A stretch of 35,200 nucleotides of DNA from an uncultured Saprospiraceae bacterium. GTDB lineage: Bacteria; Bacteroidota; Bacteroidia; Chitinophagales; Saprospiraceae. Positions 25,208 through 33,932 of the stretch are shown here, in pieces; position 1 is the first letter of the stretch; every line of letters starts with the position of its first letter. The DNA is taken from NCBI GenBank assembly GCA_938028705.1, contig CALIZI010000020.1, forward strand, positions 1-35,200. The letters are read 5' to 3'. The translations under genes were made by a program, and so were the position numbers. The notes below the pieces were generated by a model. It was given only the letters and a program-made list of their open reading frames with translations. It did not search any database and was not told where the DNA came from.

Positions 25208-28200
25208 TTATTCATAAACTTCTCGTGAAAAATCATACTCTTAACTACAGATACATTCGCTGATAACAAAATTTTATTATCCGGTGTCATTCCCGTTATA
25301 GTCAATTCGGTTTGGTGTTCTTCCTTATTGAGCAAATTCGTTTTAAGGATAACTTCTGTTCCCCTTAAGATAGGCTGATAGCAACGTAGATTACTAACTT
25401 TCATCGGTATTGCCGGAAGCTGCTCATAAGCGATTACCCAAAGTGAAGCCGCCTGCATTATAGCATCTCCATACATTGGGCAAAAGCTTTGTCCACTATG
25501 CTGTTCTATAAAAACCGGCTCTTGTATATACGAACTATCCGAATCAACAGCCCATTTACATTTATAAGTTAATCCGTATTCACCAAATTTTCTGGATGCT
25601 TCCATCATTTGGAAGCGTTCTCCGTGAAATAAAGCATTGTCGTGATAATAACCCAATGCTTCGGGGTGTTTAGGTATTTCTTCTATCATTGGAATTTGAG
25701 CCGGTTGAGCTAATGGTTTTTGAGTGATTAGAATATTTTTGAATGAGTAGTAAGCTCTTTGAGTATCGGAATGAAATAATCTGGCATCGGCATACAATGT
25801 TTCATTTTTGATGTCTTTAAATTGAAGATGCAGCGTGAGTTCGTCCATTAAGTTTTCATCTACTACAATTTTATTATTGACCTGCACTTGCTCTATTCCG
25901 CTAAAATGTACAGATGCAAACATTCTTTCGATTACCTTAGCTACTCGACCTATTACAAAAGAGACGGGTAAAATATTGTTTCCTCCTATCCTGTGATGGT
26001 CCAATAATTTACTTGCTTTCATTTGAGCGGTACTGATTTTTATACTATGGGAAGTATTTGCCCATTCACTCAAATTTTCTTTTTTAGGAGCTAATCCTGA
26101 ATTAGGACCGACCATAATCAGCGGTGCATCTTTTTCGTTCAGACAAATATCTACAAAATGGTTTATGCCTTCTTCCACCTCAATCATTTTAACACCGCGC
26201 GCCTCAAATTGTGCTTTAATTTCAGCACTAACCATTCCTGCATTCCACGCACCCCAAATAATTGAAACTGCACGGGCATCTTGTGACATTAGAGATTGCA
26301 TGCTTATGGCTTCTCTGTTCAAGATTTCATTAGCCATTGCATAACCGACTTGCCCGATATTTCCGAATAAACCGGCTACCGAAGAGAAGAGACAACAGAA
26401 TTGTAATTTGTCTTTGTCAATACATTCAAAAACATTCCACAAACCTGTGACTTTAGGTTGAAATACTTTGTCAAAATCTTCCGGTTTTTTGTCTTCTATA
26501 AGTCTGTCAGCTAAAGCACCCGCTCCATGAATAATAGCTACATTGCCCGATTCCGTCATCCATTTGTCTTGTTCAAAACACTGTTTTACTTCGGCGACAT
26601 TCGTAATATCCAGCTGTACATATTTTGCATCTACGCCAAGTGCCTGTAGGCTGGATAATGTTTGACCTATTTCTCTAGAACTGATTACTTTTTTGACCAA
26701 GCTGCTTATGGCTTTTGGAGTCGTCGCTTCTCCGTGTTCTTTCAAATGGGTAAAAGCGGCTGCTTTAAGCGCTTCGTCGGCTATTCCTACTGCCCATTCA
26801 GCCGGCTCCGGGTTATATGCTGACCTTCCCAGGAGGATATATTTACCGGATACCTTCTTCGCAAGTCCGATAATGCAATGAGCCGTAATTCCTTTTGCTC
26901 CACCCGTCACAATAAAACAAGTGTCATTTGGTAAATCGTAATCTTTAGAACTTTGTGGCGATGCTAGTTTAAAAGTATATCTACCTTCATCAGAAATACC
27001 GATATCGGTTACATTTTTGTTGACATCATGCAATTCGTGATTTATTTGGCTAGCTGCTTTTGTAAAGTTCATTTGAGGGTCTATGTCAATGGCTTTGGTA
27101 AATACATATTTTGTCTCGGCATTTAGCGTTTTAATCAGTCCGAAGGCACCTGCCGAAGTATCTCCAAGTGTTGTTTGATTAGAAAATCCGAGTTTACCGT
27201 CTATTTGGGATATAGTGATGAATGCTTTTCTAAAGTTGTGTTTAACATCCAGTTTTTTCTTGAAAAATTTTGCTGTCATCAATAAGGCTTTCAAGGTATC
27301 GGGGTTTTGATTTTCTTTTGCGGGAAGGCAAAATACGACTATATCAGATGCTGAATAGGGAGCAAGTTGGTCTGACCAAGAAGATAATGGATTGGATAAT
27401 AAAAATGAAGATACCTCAAAATCGTTATTTTCAAGTTCTTTTGTGAGGCTATGCTGAAATTCATTTTGCTCGCTAATAATTAAGCAGCTGCTGCCCTTTT
27501 CAAAACAATTTATCAACTCATCTATTTCACCGATTTTAGTGAGTTGAATGGAATGTTGGGCAATTGACGGTGTGAACACCGTTTGAGTCTCCTCGCCGTT
27601 TTGATAACTCCCGTTTTGATGACTACCATTTTGTGTAGTTGCTAATACCTGAACTCCGACAGCCGATGGATTATTGGGCAAAAAATAATCTATCAGTTGT
27701 TTGATGGTCTTAGTGTTTCCGGCGGCTTCACTGTCCATTTCGGATAAATCGGGATAGGCTACTCGCAATGCGCCTAATATTTCCACCCTTTTGATAGAGT
27801 CAATACCTAAGTCTGATTCTAAATCCATGTCTATTTCCAAAACATCTTCAGGATAGCCTGTTTTTTCACTCACAATGGAAATAAGCGTACTTTCGATTTC
27901 TTCTTTTGTGAGTACATTCCTTCCATTTTGAGTTATTTCAACAGGCTCGCTTTTCGATACGGCTCGTGAAACACCATTCGATAAAGGCTGCGTATTTGCT
28001 GATGTGGTTTTTTTAAAATAGGATAAAAAATCTTGAATCGTATTAAAGTTGGACAATTCTTCCTCATCTTCTATACTATCCGAAAGGTGTTTTTTTAATT
28101 CACCTAATATTTCTACCCGTTTGATTGAATCAATGCCTAAATCAGCTTCAAGACTCATACCGGGTTCTAATACCTCTTGTGGATATCCTGTTTTTTCTGA

Positions 28201-31200
28201 AATAGTTTGAAACAGGAGTGCTTTTACATCTATTTCTTGCGAATCGGCTGTCTGACGACTCGAAGCGTGTTCAATACTTGTAATGTGGTTGGGTTGGGAT
28301 GCCTCACCGTTGGTATGTTTAGGGGCTTTTGCCGAATAGTCTATTCCATTTGTGTGGGTTTGCGGATGGGCTTTAGGGGCTAATAATCTGTTTTGCTCTT
28401 TAGGAGTATTTATATCAGGTGGAATAGTTGGTGGAACAATTGTTTTATTGGTAAGGTTAGCACTTACACTATCCAGATAAAGTTCATGCGTTTTTGACAG
28501 CATTTCCTGCGATTTACCAATCAGCTCAAAGCCTTGATTCAACACTTGTACCATTTCTTTCGGTAAGTTTTCTCTGGTTTCAATTTTATGTAACAAATCG
28601 ACAGTTTTGTGAACAGTTCCTGCGGATTCAGATAGGTATAATTTGTGACTATCAGAGACTCCTTCTTGCATTTTATATATCGAATTTATTTTATCAGATG
28701 TGCTAAAATCAGAACTTTGTGAGTTGGTATGCACTGTTTGTTTTTCAAGTGTTTGGGGAATAGCCAAATCTTGTTCGGGAGGAGCTAAGGTTTCAATAGT
28801 CGGAGTAAGTGGTTCTTGACCAGTTGGCTTATCAGCTAGAGGCATAACTTGTTTGGGAGGATTATTTAAGGCTATTTCCCATTGCTCTTTTTTCGATTTG
28901 CTTTCATATTGTGCCCCGCTAAGTGTAACCAATGGTCCTTTTTTTATCGGGGCTTCTTCAAAGTCAGAATAAGCACTTTTAAGTGATGCCATTTCGATAC
29001 CTAAAACCGCCAATTGCAGGCTTGCTTCATTGATTTGATGGGCAGATATATCTTCGCTTCCATTGTCGCAAGCAATAGTATTCACCGTAACACCTAAGTC
29101 CTGACTGATTTGATGCACAATTTTGCTTAGAATAGCCTTCGGTCCGAATTCTACAAAGGTTCGGAACCCATCTGCTATCATGTTTTCAATAACATTTTGA
29201 AATTTAACCGGCTGAAGTAGCTGTTTTTTTAAGCCGGCTTTCAAACTTTTTGCTTGTGTGACGGCTTTTCCATCCTTATTCCTGTAGAGTGGTTTTACAG
29301 ATTTTTTGAAGGTGACCGACTCTACTGATTTTTCAAATGACTGCGAAGCATGAGCAACTAAAGGCGTGTGAAAAGCCGCCGAAACATTTAAAGGAATAAA
29401 ATTAATATTGGCTTGTTTAAGGACAGTAGAAAAGATATTGACAGCTTCTTTAGTTCCTCCAATTACAATTTGATGCTCGGAATTATAATTGCATAAGTAA
29501 ATACCTTCTATATTCGTTTTCTTTATTAAAGCCTCGATTTCCTGTGCATTCGTCCGTACAGCCAACATTCCTGAATCCGGGGTGCTTTCATTGGCTTTCA
29601 TAGCCTGACCGCGTGCTATCGCCAAAGAGACATAATCATCCAACTCAATACATCCCGAAGCAAATAAGGCGGTGAGTTCTCCAAAACTATGTCCGGCAAA
29701 ACCATCTATTTTTAGCCCGTTTTTTGTTAGAAGATGATAGGCAGCCAGAGAACTCCACCCGATGGCAGGTTGGGCATTTTGTGTTAAACTCAGCACCGCA
29801 GATTGCTCTTTTTTTAGCTTTCCATTAGATACCTCATAGGGAAAAATCTTATCTGCTAATGACTCTTTCGTGATTTTTATGTATTGCTGCTCAAATTTTT
29901 GCAACAAATTGACATACTCCGGGTAATAAACCGAAGCACCTCTAAGCATATTTACATATTGGCTTCCCTGACCGGAGAAAAGACCGGCAACTTTCCCTCC
30001 GGCTCTACCCTTACAAAAGAATATTCCTTTAGGATGCTTCCACTTATCCAATCCTTCATTCTTTTTCAGAAACTCAATAGCTAAACCGACTTTTCCCGAC
30101 AAATCTTCCAGATTAGATACAATAAATCCAATACGCAAATCATTTTCATTGCCTTGTTCGTATGGCAACTCAACAAGTGCTTTAGTATTAGTTATTGATT
30201 GCAGCTTACTCAACAAGCCGGCATGGTCAGTAGCCGAAAGAAGCACCTGTGCCACTCCTGTATGCGTTCTTCCCGGTCTGTTATCACCTGAATATTCTTC
30301 CAGAACAGCATGAAAATTGGTACCCCCAAAACCAAAGGAACTTACCCCTGCATATCTTTTACTTTTTTCCGGTCTTAATACCCATGGTCTGGTTTCTACA
30401 TTAGGGTATAGTGGAACTTCAGGATTTTTCAAGATGTCCTGAGGAGTCTTAATATTGATGGTCGGCGGTAAAATCTTATGGTGTAAGGATAGCGCAACTT
30501 TAATAATACTTGCAGTTCCGGCTGCTGCTTTAGTGTGTCCTAACTGAGATTTTACCGAACCTATGGCTATATTTTTAGGCGTATTATTTCCAACTACAGT
30601 AGCTAGTGCTTCCAGTTCTGTACGGTCTCCGACTTTTGTTCCGGTACCGTGTGCTTCTATCAAGCCTACTTGATTTATCGGAATATCAGCTTCTTTGTAT
30701 GCTCGTTTCAAGCATCTTATCTGACCTGCCTTTCTTGGTGCATAAATACTTTTAAACCTCCCATCACTTGATGCCCCCAAGCCTCTAATGACTGCATATA
30801 TCTTATCTCCCGCAGCTTCTGCATCCGACAGTCTTTTTAAGGCAAGCATAGCGATTCCTTCTCCTAATATAGTTCCGTCTGATGCTGTGTCAAATGGAGT
30901 AATGGCTTCTGACGGGCTTAATGCCGGAGTTTTAGAAAAACACATATACATTAATATGCTGTTTTCTGCATCACAACCTCCAGTTAAAATCATATCAGCA
31001 CGACCACTCTGCAACTCATCTATGCTCATACGTAAGGCAGCCAGCGAACTGGCACAGGCAGCATCAACAGTGCAGTTGGTGCCTCCCAAGTCAAATCGAT
31101 TGGCTACCCTTCCGGCAACTACATTGCCAAGCATACCCGGAAATGAATTTTCTTCCCAAGGAGCAAAAGCTTTTTTATAAGTACCTGTAATGTCTTCGAT

Positions 31201-31680
31201 TTGTTCTTGATTAAATCCCCTACTACGAAGAATCTTCTCGATAACAGGTGTTTGCAGACGGTTTGAGAGTGGTTGAATAAGTGTGAGGGCACTGGTAATA
31301 CCTAAAATGACACCAGTACGTTCTTTGAGATTTTCAAATTTTTTATTTTCATAATGTCCTGCATCAAATAATACAGATTTAGCCACACTCAAACTTAGCA
31401 TTTGAAGAACTCCTGTAACATCTAAATTTTTGGGAGGAATGCCAAACTCTAAAGAATTAAAAGCAACATCCGGAATAAAACCTCCCTTACGACAATAAAT
31501 TTTATCCTCCGCTGACTTATCGGGAGAATAATAATCTTCAATGTTCCAATGTGTGTCCGGAACATCTTTGATGCCATTATGTTTTGATAAAATATTTTCC
31601 CAGTATTCTTTTAAATTACCTGCGTCAGGAAATATACCAGACATTCCAATGATAGCAATAGGCTCGGAATTTCTATTCAT
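25204..31680 (-). CDS. pfaA: PfaA-like multidomain lipid/polyketide synthase (KS-AT-ACP-ACP-KR-DH)
   Basis: A 2158-aa iterative megasynthase. KS (about 5-460): C209 in DAACASS, H344 in EAHGTGT, H382 in SQLGHTKAAAG. Malonyl-type AT (about 565-880): S665 in GHSFGE and H771. A helical linker (1000-1080) has two similar HKLYL/HELYL stretches. Two ACPs carry the PUFA-synthase motif LGIDSIKRVEIL (S1185, S1295). KR (about 1380-1860): TGGAKG at 1592-1597, S1766/S1767 and Y1780. A C-terminal PS-DH-type double hotdog has DHHRIGGNNILP (H1895) and D2072. NG-rich linkers separate the domains. Marine PUFA synthases usually carry five or more ACPs; here there are two. It is the first gene of the operon and is translationally coupled to the next. 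Confidence 0.93.
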   Translation of the reverse strand: MNRNSEPIAIIGMSGIFPDAGNLKEYWENILSKHNGIKDVPDTHWNIEDYYSPDKSAEDKIYCRKGGFIPDVAFNSLEFGIPPKNLDVTGVLQMLSLSVAKSVLFDAGHYENKKFENLKERTGVILGITSALTLIQPLSNRLQTPVIEKILRSRGFNQEQIEDITGTYKKAFAPWEENSFPGMLGNVVAGRVANRFDLGGTNCTVDAACASSLAALRMSIDELQSGRADMILTGGCDAENSILMYMCFSKTPALSPSEAITPFDTASDGTILGEGIAMLALKRLSDAEAAGDKIYAVIRGLGASSDGRFKSIYAPRKAGQIRCLKRAYKEADIPINQVGLIEAHGTGTKVGDRTELEALATVVGNNTPKNIAIGSVKSQLGHTKAAAGTASIIKVALSLHHKILPPTINIKTPQDILKNPEVPLYPNVETRPWVLRPEKSKRYAGVSSFGFGGTNFHAVLEEYSGDNRPGRTHTGVAQVLLSATDHAGLLSKLQSITNTKALVELPYEQGNENDLRIGFIVSNLEDLSGKVGLAIEFLKKNEGLDKWKHPKGIFFCKGRAGGKVAGLFSGQGSQYVNMLRGASVYYPEYVNLLQKFEQQYIKITKESLADKIFPYEVSNGKLKKEQSAVLSLTQNAQPAIGWSSLAAYHLLTKNGLKIDGFAGHSFGELTALFASGCIELDDYVSLAIARGQAMKANESTPDSGMLAVRTNAQEIEALIKKTNIEGIYLCNYNSEHQIVIGGTKEAVNIFSTVLKQANINFIPLNVSAAFHTPLVAHASQSFEKSVESVTFKKSVKPLYRNKDGKAVTQAKSLKAGLKKQLLQPVKFQNVIENMIADGFRTFVEFGPKAILSKIVHQISQDLGVTVNTIACDNGSEDISAHQINEASLQLAVLGIEMASLKSAYSDFEEAPIKKGPLVTLSGAQYESKSKKEQWEIALNNPPKQVMPLADKPTGQEPLTPTIETLAPPEQDLAIPQTLEKQTVHTNSQSSDFSTSDKINSIYKMQEGVSDSHKLYLSESAGTVHKTVDLLHKIETRENLPKEMVQVLNQGFELIGKSQEMLSKTHELYLDSVSANLTNKTIVPPTIPPDINTPKEQNRLLAPKAHPQTHTNGIDYSAKAPKHTNGEASQPNHITSIEHASSRQTADSQEIDVKALLFQTISEKTGYPQEVLEPGMSLEADLGIDSIKRVEILGELKKHLSDSIEDEEELSNFNTIQDFLSYFKKTTSANTQPLSNGVSRAVSKSEPVEITQNGRNVLTKEEIESTLISIVSEKTGYPEDVLEIDMDLESDLGIDSIKRVEILGALRVAYPDLSEMDSEAAGNTKTIKQLIDYFLPNNPSAVGVQVLATTQNGSHQNGSYQNGEETQTVFTPSIAQHSIQLTKIGEIDELINCFEKGSSCLIISEQNEFQHSLTKELENNDFEVSSFLLSNPLSSWSDQLAPYSASDIVVFCLPAKENQNPDTLKALLMTAKFFKKKLDVKHNFRKAFITISQIDGKLGFSNQTTLGDTSAGAFGLIKTLNAETKYVFTKAIDIDPQMNFTKAASQINHELHDVNKNVTDIGISDEGRYTFKLASPQSSKDYDLPNDTCFIVTGGAKGITAHCIIGLAKKVSGKYILLGRSAYNPEPAEWAVGIADEALKAAAFTHLKEHGEATTPKAISSLVKKVISSREIGQTLSSLQALGVDAKYVQLDITNVAEVKQCFEQDKWMTESGNVAIIHGAGALADRLIEDKKPEDFDKVFQPKVTGLWNVFECIDKDKLQFCCLFSSVAGLFGNIGQVGYAMANEILNREAISMQSLMSQDARAVSIIWGAWNAGMVSAEIKAQFEARGVKMIEVEEGINHFVDICLNEKDAPLIMVGPNSGLAPKKENLSEWANTSHSIKISTAQMKASKLLDHHRIGGNNILPVSFVIGRVAKVIERMFASVHFSGIEQVQVNNKIVVDENLMDELTLHLQFKDIKNETLYADARLFHSDTQRAYYSFKNILITQKPLAQPAQIPMIEEIPKHPEALGYYHDNALFHGERFQMMEASRKFGEYGLTYKCKWAVDSDSSYIQEPVFIEQHSGQSFCPMYGDAIMQAASLWVIAYEQLPAIPMKVSNLRCYQPILRGTEVILKTNLLNKEEHQTELTITGMTPDNKILLSANVSVVKSMIFHEKFMNK

Positions 31681-31717
31681 TTGTAATTATTTAATATTTT
31701 GTTAATAACTGGACTTT

Positions 31718-31854
31718 GTAGCCCCCAAAAATCAGAGCGGGGAGAGTTGTCAGACGAATTCTTTTGCTAAAAGCGAAGATCTTATCAAATAATCGATGCC
31801 TTCTAAAACAGCATTCGTCTGACAACTAAACCACCTGAAAAACTTGGGGGCTAC
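31718..31854. repeat. Nested inverted-repeat (MITE-like) element just upstream of the megasynthase operon
   Basis: The outer arms are GTAGCCCCCAA (31718-31728) and TTGGGGGCTAC (31844-31854). The inner arms are GTTGTCAGACGAAT (31746-31759) and its perfect inverse at 31813-31826. The element lies inside a repeat-family context: an 18-bp direct repeat, GTTAATAACTGGACTTTG, flanks it at 31701-31718 and 31868-31885. It begins about 40 bp before the pfaA-like start codon, so it lies in or next to the operon promoter. The 72-aa frame read across it (31750-31968) has no coding character. Confidence 0.7.
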
Positions 31855-31969
31855 ATATTCAACTTGGGTTAATAACTGGACTTTGGGTAATTGAGAAATT
31901 AGGGTACGATTGAAGGTAGGAAACAGTCTCAAAGCGAATGTTTTTGTAAAATGTGGAGGTTTAATCATA

Positions 31970-32140
31970 TTGGACTTTGGACAAAATGAGAATTAGGAAA
32001 TTCGGTTTAAAACCGTAATTTATTGATAATCAATTAAATAAGTTTTATTAATAAAATAAAACATGCAATTAATTATTTTTTGTAAAAATCTAAAACAGAA
32101 GGGATTACCTAATTTCCCAATTTCCTTTGTCCAAAGTCTA
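31970..32140. repeat. TTGGACTTTGG intergenic repeat with inverted ends
   Basis: The left end, TTGGACTTTGGACAAAAT, and the right end, TTTGTCCAAAGTCT, are inverted, with AATTAGGAAATT/AATTTCCCAATTTCC inside each end and an AT-rich middle. A close copy follows the thioesterase gene (34889 onward), and partial copies occur near 15560, 15926 and 31871. It is a dispersed intergenic family in this genome. No coding capacity. Confidence 0.75.
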
Positions 32141-32200
32141 AAATCATAGAAATACTCGCTTTCAACCGAGAAATTCGCCTTTCAACTCTCTCTTAATTTA

Positions 32201-32267
32201 GTGGTATCTCAAATTTGTTGAGCCCAATTATTGAGTATATGTTAAATTTGTAGATTTGAGATACTAC
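32201..32267. repeat. Imperfect 16-bp inverted repeat in the divergent spacer
   Basis: GTGGTATCTCAAATTT (32201-32216) pairs with AGATTTGAGATACTAC (32252-32267) with 14 of 16 matches and a 35-nt loop. It could be an operator, a cruciform or a degraded element. It lies about 520 bp from the pfaA-like start and 990 bp from the ACP gene. The function is unknown. Confidence 0.45.
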
Positions 32268-32492
32268 CCAATTATCTTTACCCTACATAGTTTAACTTCA
32301 ATCATTTATTGAAAATAAATATATGTATTTTCTTGTAAAAACACCGATTTAATATCTTTATAACCTTAATAATCAATGCTTTGCAGAAAATTTATCCAAA
32401 TAATATTTGGTAAATTCATAAAATCGTCTTTTGGCAGCTCGAAAAACTATTTTTTGCTCGAATTTTGGGTCAAAAATTTAATTAAAAAAATA

Positions 32493-32742
32493 GAGTGTGA
32501 CACACATAAGTGGAATCATAATATAAAATCAAAAAAAGCTAAGATTGGCAAGAGACTCCGTAATGACTGCTTTAGCTGTCAAGTGGGTGGCAATATTTCA
32601 TAAAAATTGTTTTTAAGTTGATAAAATATTATATTAAAAGCACACTTGACAGCTAAAGCAGTCATTACAGTATCTACAATTTGTATTTATCAAACCAAAA
32701 ATGCATTTTAATATTAAAAATCCACTTATGTGTGTCACACTC
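32493..32742. mobile_element. MITE-like element, copy 1
   Basis: A 250-bp element with 22-bp perfect terminal inverted repeats beginning GAGTGTGACACACATAAGTG. Inside is a second perfect 26-bp inverted repeat at 32560-32585 and 32643-32668 (GTAATGACTGCTTTAGCTGT and onward). It is flanked on both sides by AAAAAAATA (32484-32492 and 32743-32751), a credible 9-bp target-site duplication, although the sequence is A-rich. There is no transposase, so it would move in trans. The 75-aa frame at 32376-32603 merely crosses it. A 98% identical inverted copy lies at 33636-33886. Confidence 0.85.
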
Positions 32743-32751
32743 AAAAAAATA

Positions 32752-33256
32752 GCTTTTTCAAACTCGTGAATGTAAGATGAAAACATTTAACTTAAAATAA
32801 TGTTTCGCTTAAAAAAAAATTACACAATACAATATTTTAAATAACACTTTTTTAATATAATAATTAATTTCAATTTCGCAGAAGTGTAAAAAAAAGTAAC
32901 TCACTGATTATTAATTGTTTATAAAATCAAGGTGTTTCTATCTTACAGTCGAGATTAAAGCTAGCTATGATTTTGTATAGCCTTTTGAATTTTAGCTTAA
33001 CATCGTTAATCTGTCTTGTAAGTGACAATTAAGTAGAAAATATATTACAAAAGATTAATGTTTTATGCAGGTATCTCCAAAAAGCTGCTAATTAAGTAGC
33101 TTTTTTTCTACCTTAGCTAACAGTTACGTTAAAAATCATTTTTTATAAATTTTACGATTTACCTTTTAGCTTCAACTACAAATAGCACTTTGCAGACGTT
33201 ATGACATTTCAAATCTTAACCCAAGTTAAAGAGTTAAATAATTAAAAATACATATA
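32752..33256. other. Leader/spacer before the stand-alone ACP gene
   Basis: About 500 bp of AT-rich sequence without a credible gene. It must hold the promoter for the ACP gene unless transcription enters from further left. Apart from the terminator-like hairpin at 33079-33107, no operator or riboswitch could be assigned. Confidence 0.5.
33079..33107 (+). terminator. Terminator/attenuator-like hairpin in the ACP leader
   Basis: AAAAAGCTGCT, loop AATTA, then AGTAGCTTTTTTT gives a 10-bp stem with one G-U pair followed directly by seven T residues, the form of an intrinsic terminator read rightward. No gene precedes it on the plus strand, and the ACP start codon lies 150 bp downstream. It may end a short transcript or act as an attenuator. 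Confidence 0.5.
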
Positions 33257-33502
33257 ATGGAAAAAAAAATAATACAAGAATGGATGATTGAAAAAGTCGC
33301 ATCTAAATTAGATTGTAAAAAAGAAGATGTTGATATTGATAGAAATCTTACAGATTTCGGATTTGATTCTACAGATATATTATTAATGATCGGAGAGTTA
33401 GAAAGTAAAGCCAATATAAAATTGAAATCTAATTCAATATGGTATTATCCTACTATAAATAAATTATCGGCTTTTATTGAAGATAAGATAAATAGTAAGT
33501 GA
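33257..33502 (+). CDS. Stand-alone acyl carrier protein
   Basis: An 81-aa four-helix carrier protein. The phosphopantetheine attachment site is S38 in DFGFDSTD, followed by the helix II ILLMIGELE and the PKS-type end WYYPTINKLSAFI. This pattern is closer to polyketide/non-ribosomal carrier domains than to housekeeping FabC/AcpP (usual DSLDxVE). The ATG at 33257 is the only reasonable start. It is divergent from the megasynthase operon, upstream of a type II thioesterase gene, and bracketed by two inverted MITE-like copies. It could serve as a loading or off-loading carrier for the Pfa-like synthase, modified by the operon's phosphopantetheinyl transferase; the partnership is inferred from proximity. 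Confidence 0.88.
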   Translation: MEKKIIQEWMIEKVASKLDCKKEDVDIDRNLTDFGFDSTDILLMIGELESKANIKLKSNSIWYYPTINKLSAFIEDKINSK

Positions 33503-33537
33503 AAGAAACAAAATAACTTCGACAGCTATATGGCTTA

Positions 33538-33599
33538 TTTTCCCCCTTGAAAACAATTATTCCGAAATATCTTCGGGATGCCCGCTTTCAAGAGGAAAA
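33538..33599. repeat. Imperfect hairpin after the ACP gene
   Basis: TTTTCCCCCTTGAAA (33538-33552) faces TTTCAAGAGGAAAA (33586-33599). The stem would have about 13 pairs with one bulge/mismatch region and a 33-nt loop. There is no T-run, so it is not a classical terminator. It sits 35 bp after the ACP stop and ends 37 bp before MITE copy 2. Confidence 0.4.
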
Positions 33600-33635
33600 C
33601 TAAGCGCAAAACAAGCTCATCAATCTATCGAATTT

Positions 33636-33886
33636 GAGTGTGACACACATAAGTGGATTTGTAATATTAAAATGCATCTTTGGTTTGATAAATACAGATT
33701 GTAGATACTGTAATGACTGCTTTAGCTGTCAAGTGTGCTTTTAATATAATATTTTATCAACTTAAAAACAACTTTTTATGAAATATTGCCACCCACTTGA
33801 CAGCTAAAGCAGTCATTACGGAGTCTCTTGCCAATCTTAACTTTTTTTGATTTTATATTATGATTCCACTTATGTGTGTCACACTC
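33636..33886. mobile_element. MITE-like element, copy 2 (inverted relative to copy 1)
   Basis: A 251-bp reverse-complement copy of the element at 32493-32742, differing at about five positions including one single-base indel. It has the same 22-bp terminal repeats and the same internal 26-bp inverted repeat (33710-33735 and 33794-33819). The flanks share only AATTT directly at the ends, so the target duplication is short or decayed. It separates the ACP gene from the thioesterase gene and ends 46 bp before the thioesterase start. Confidence 0.85.
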
Positions 33887-33932
33887 AATTTATTTAATTT
33901 CTTTCACTAAATAAAATCCAGTTTATAACATT

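Noticed and set aside
31750-31968. 72-aa minus-strand reading frame upstream of the megasynthase
   Set aside because: It lies in a nested inverted-repeat element and repeat-family sequence, with no domain signal.
32376-32603. 75-aa plus-strand reading frame
   Set aside because: Half of it is MITE copy 1; composition is that of AT-rich spacer.
33226-33414. 62-aa minus-strand reading frame
   Set aside because: Antisense shadow of the ACP gene, which has a clear carrier-protein motif.
32484-33895. Composite transposon carrying the ACP gene
   Set aside because: The outer flanks (AAAAAAATA on the left, AATTTATTT on the right) do not match, and copy 1 has its own 9-bp duplication, so the two copies look like separate insertions. 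Inversion remains possible.
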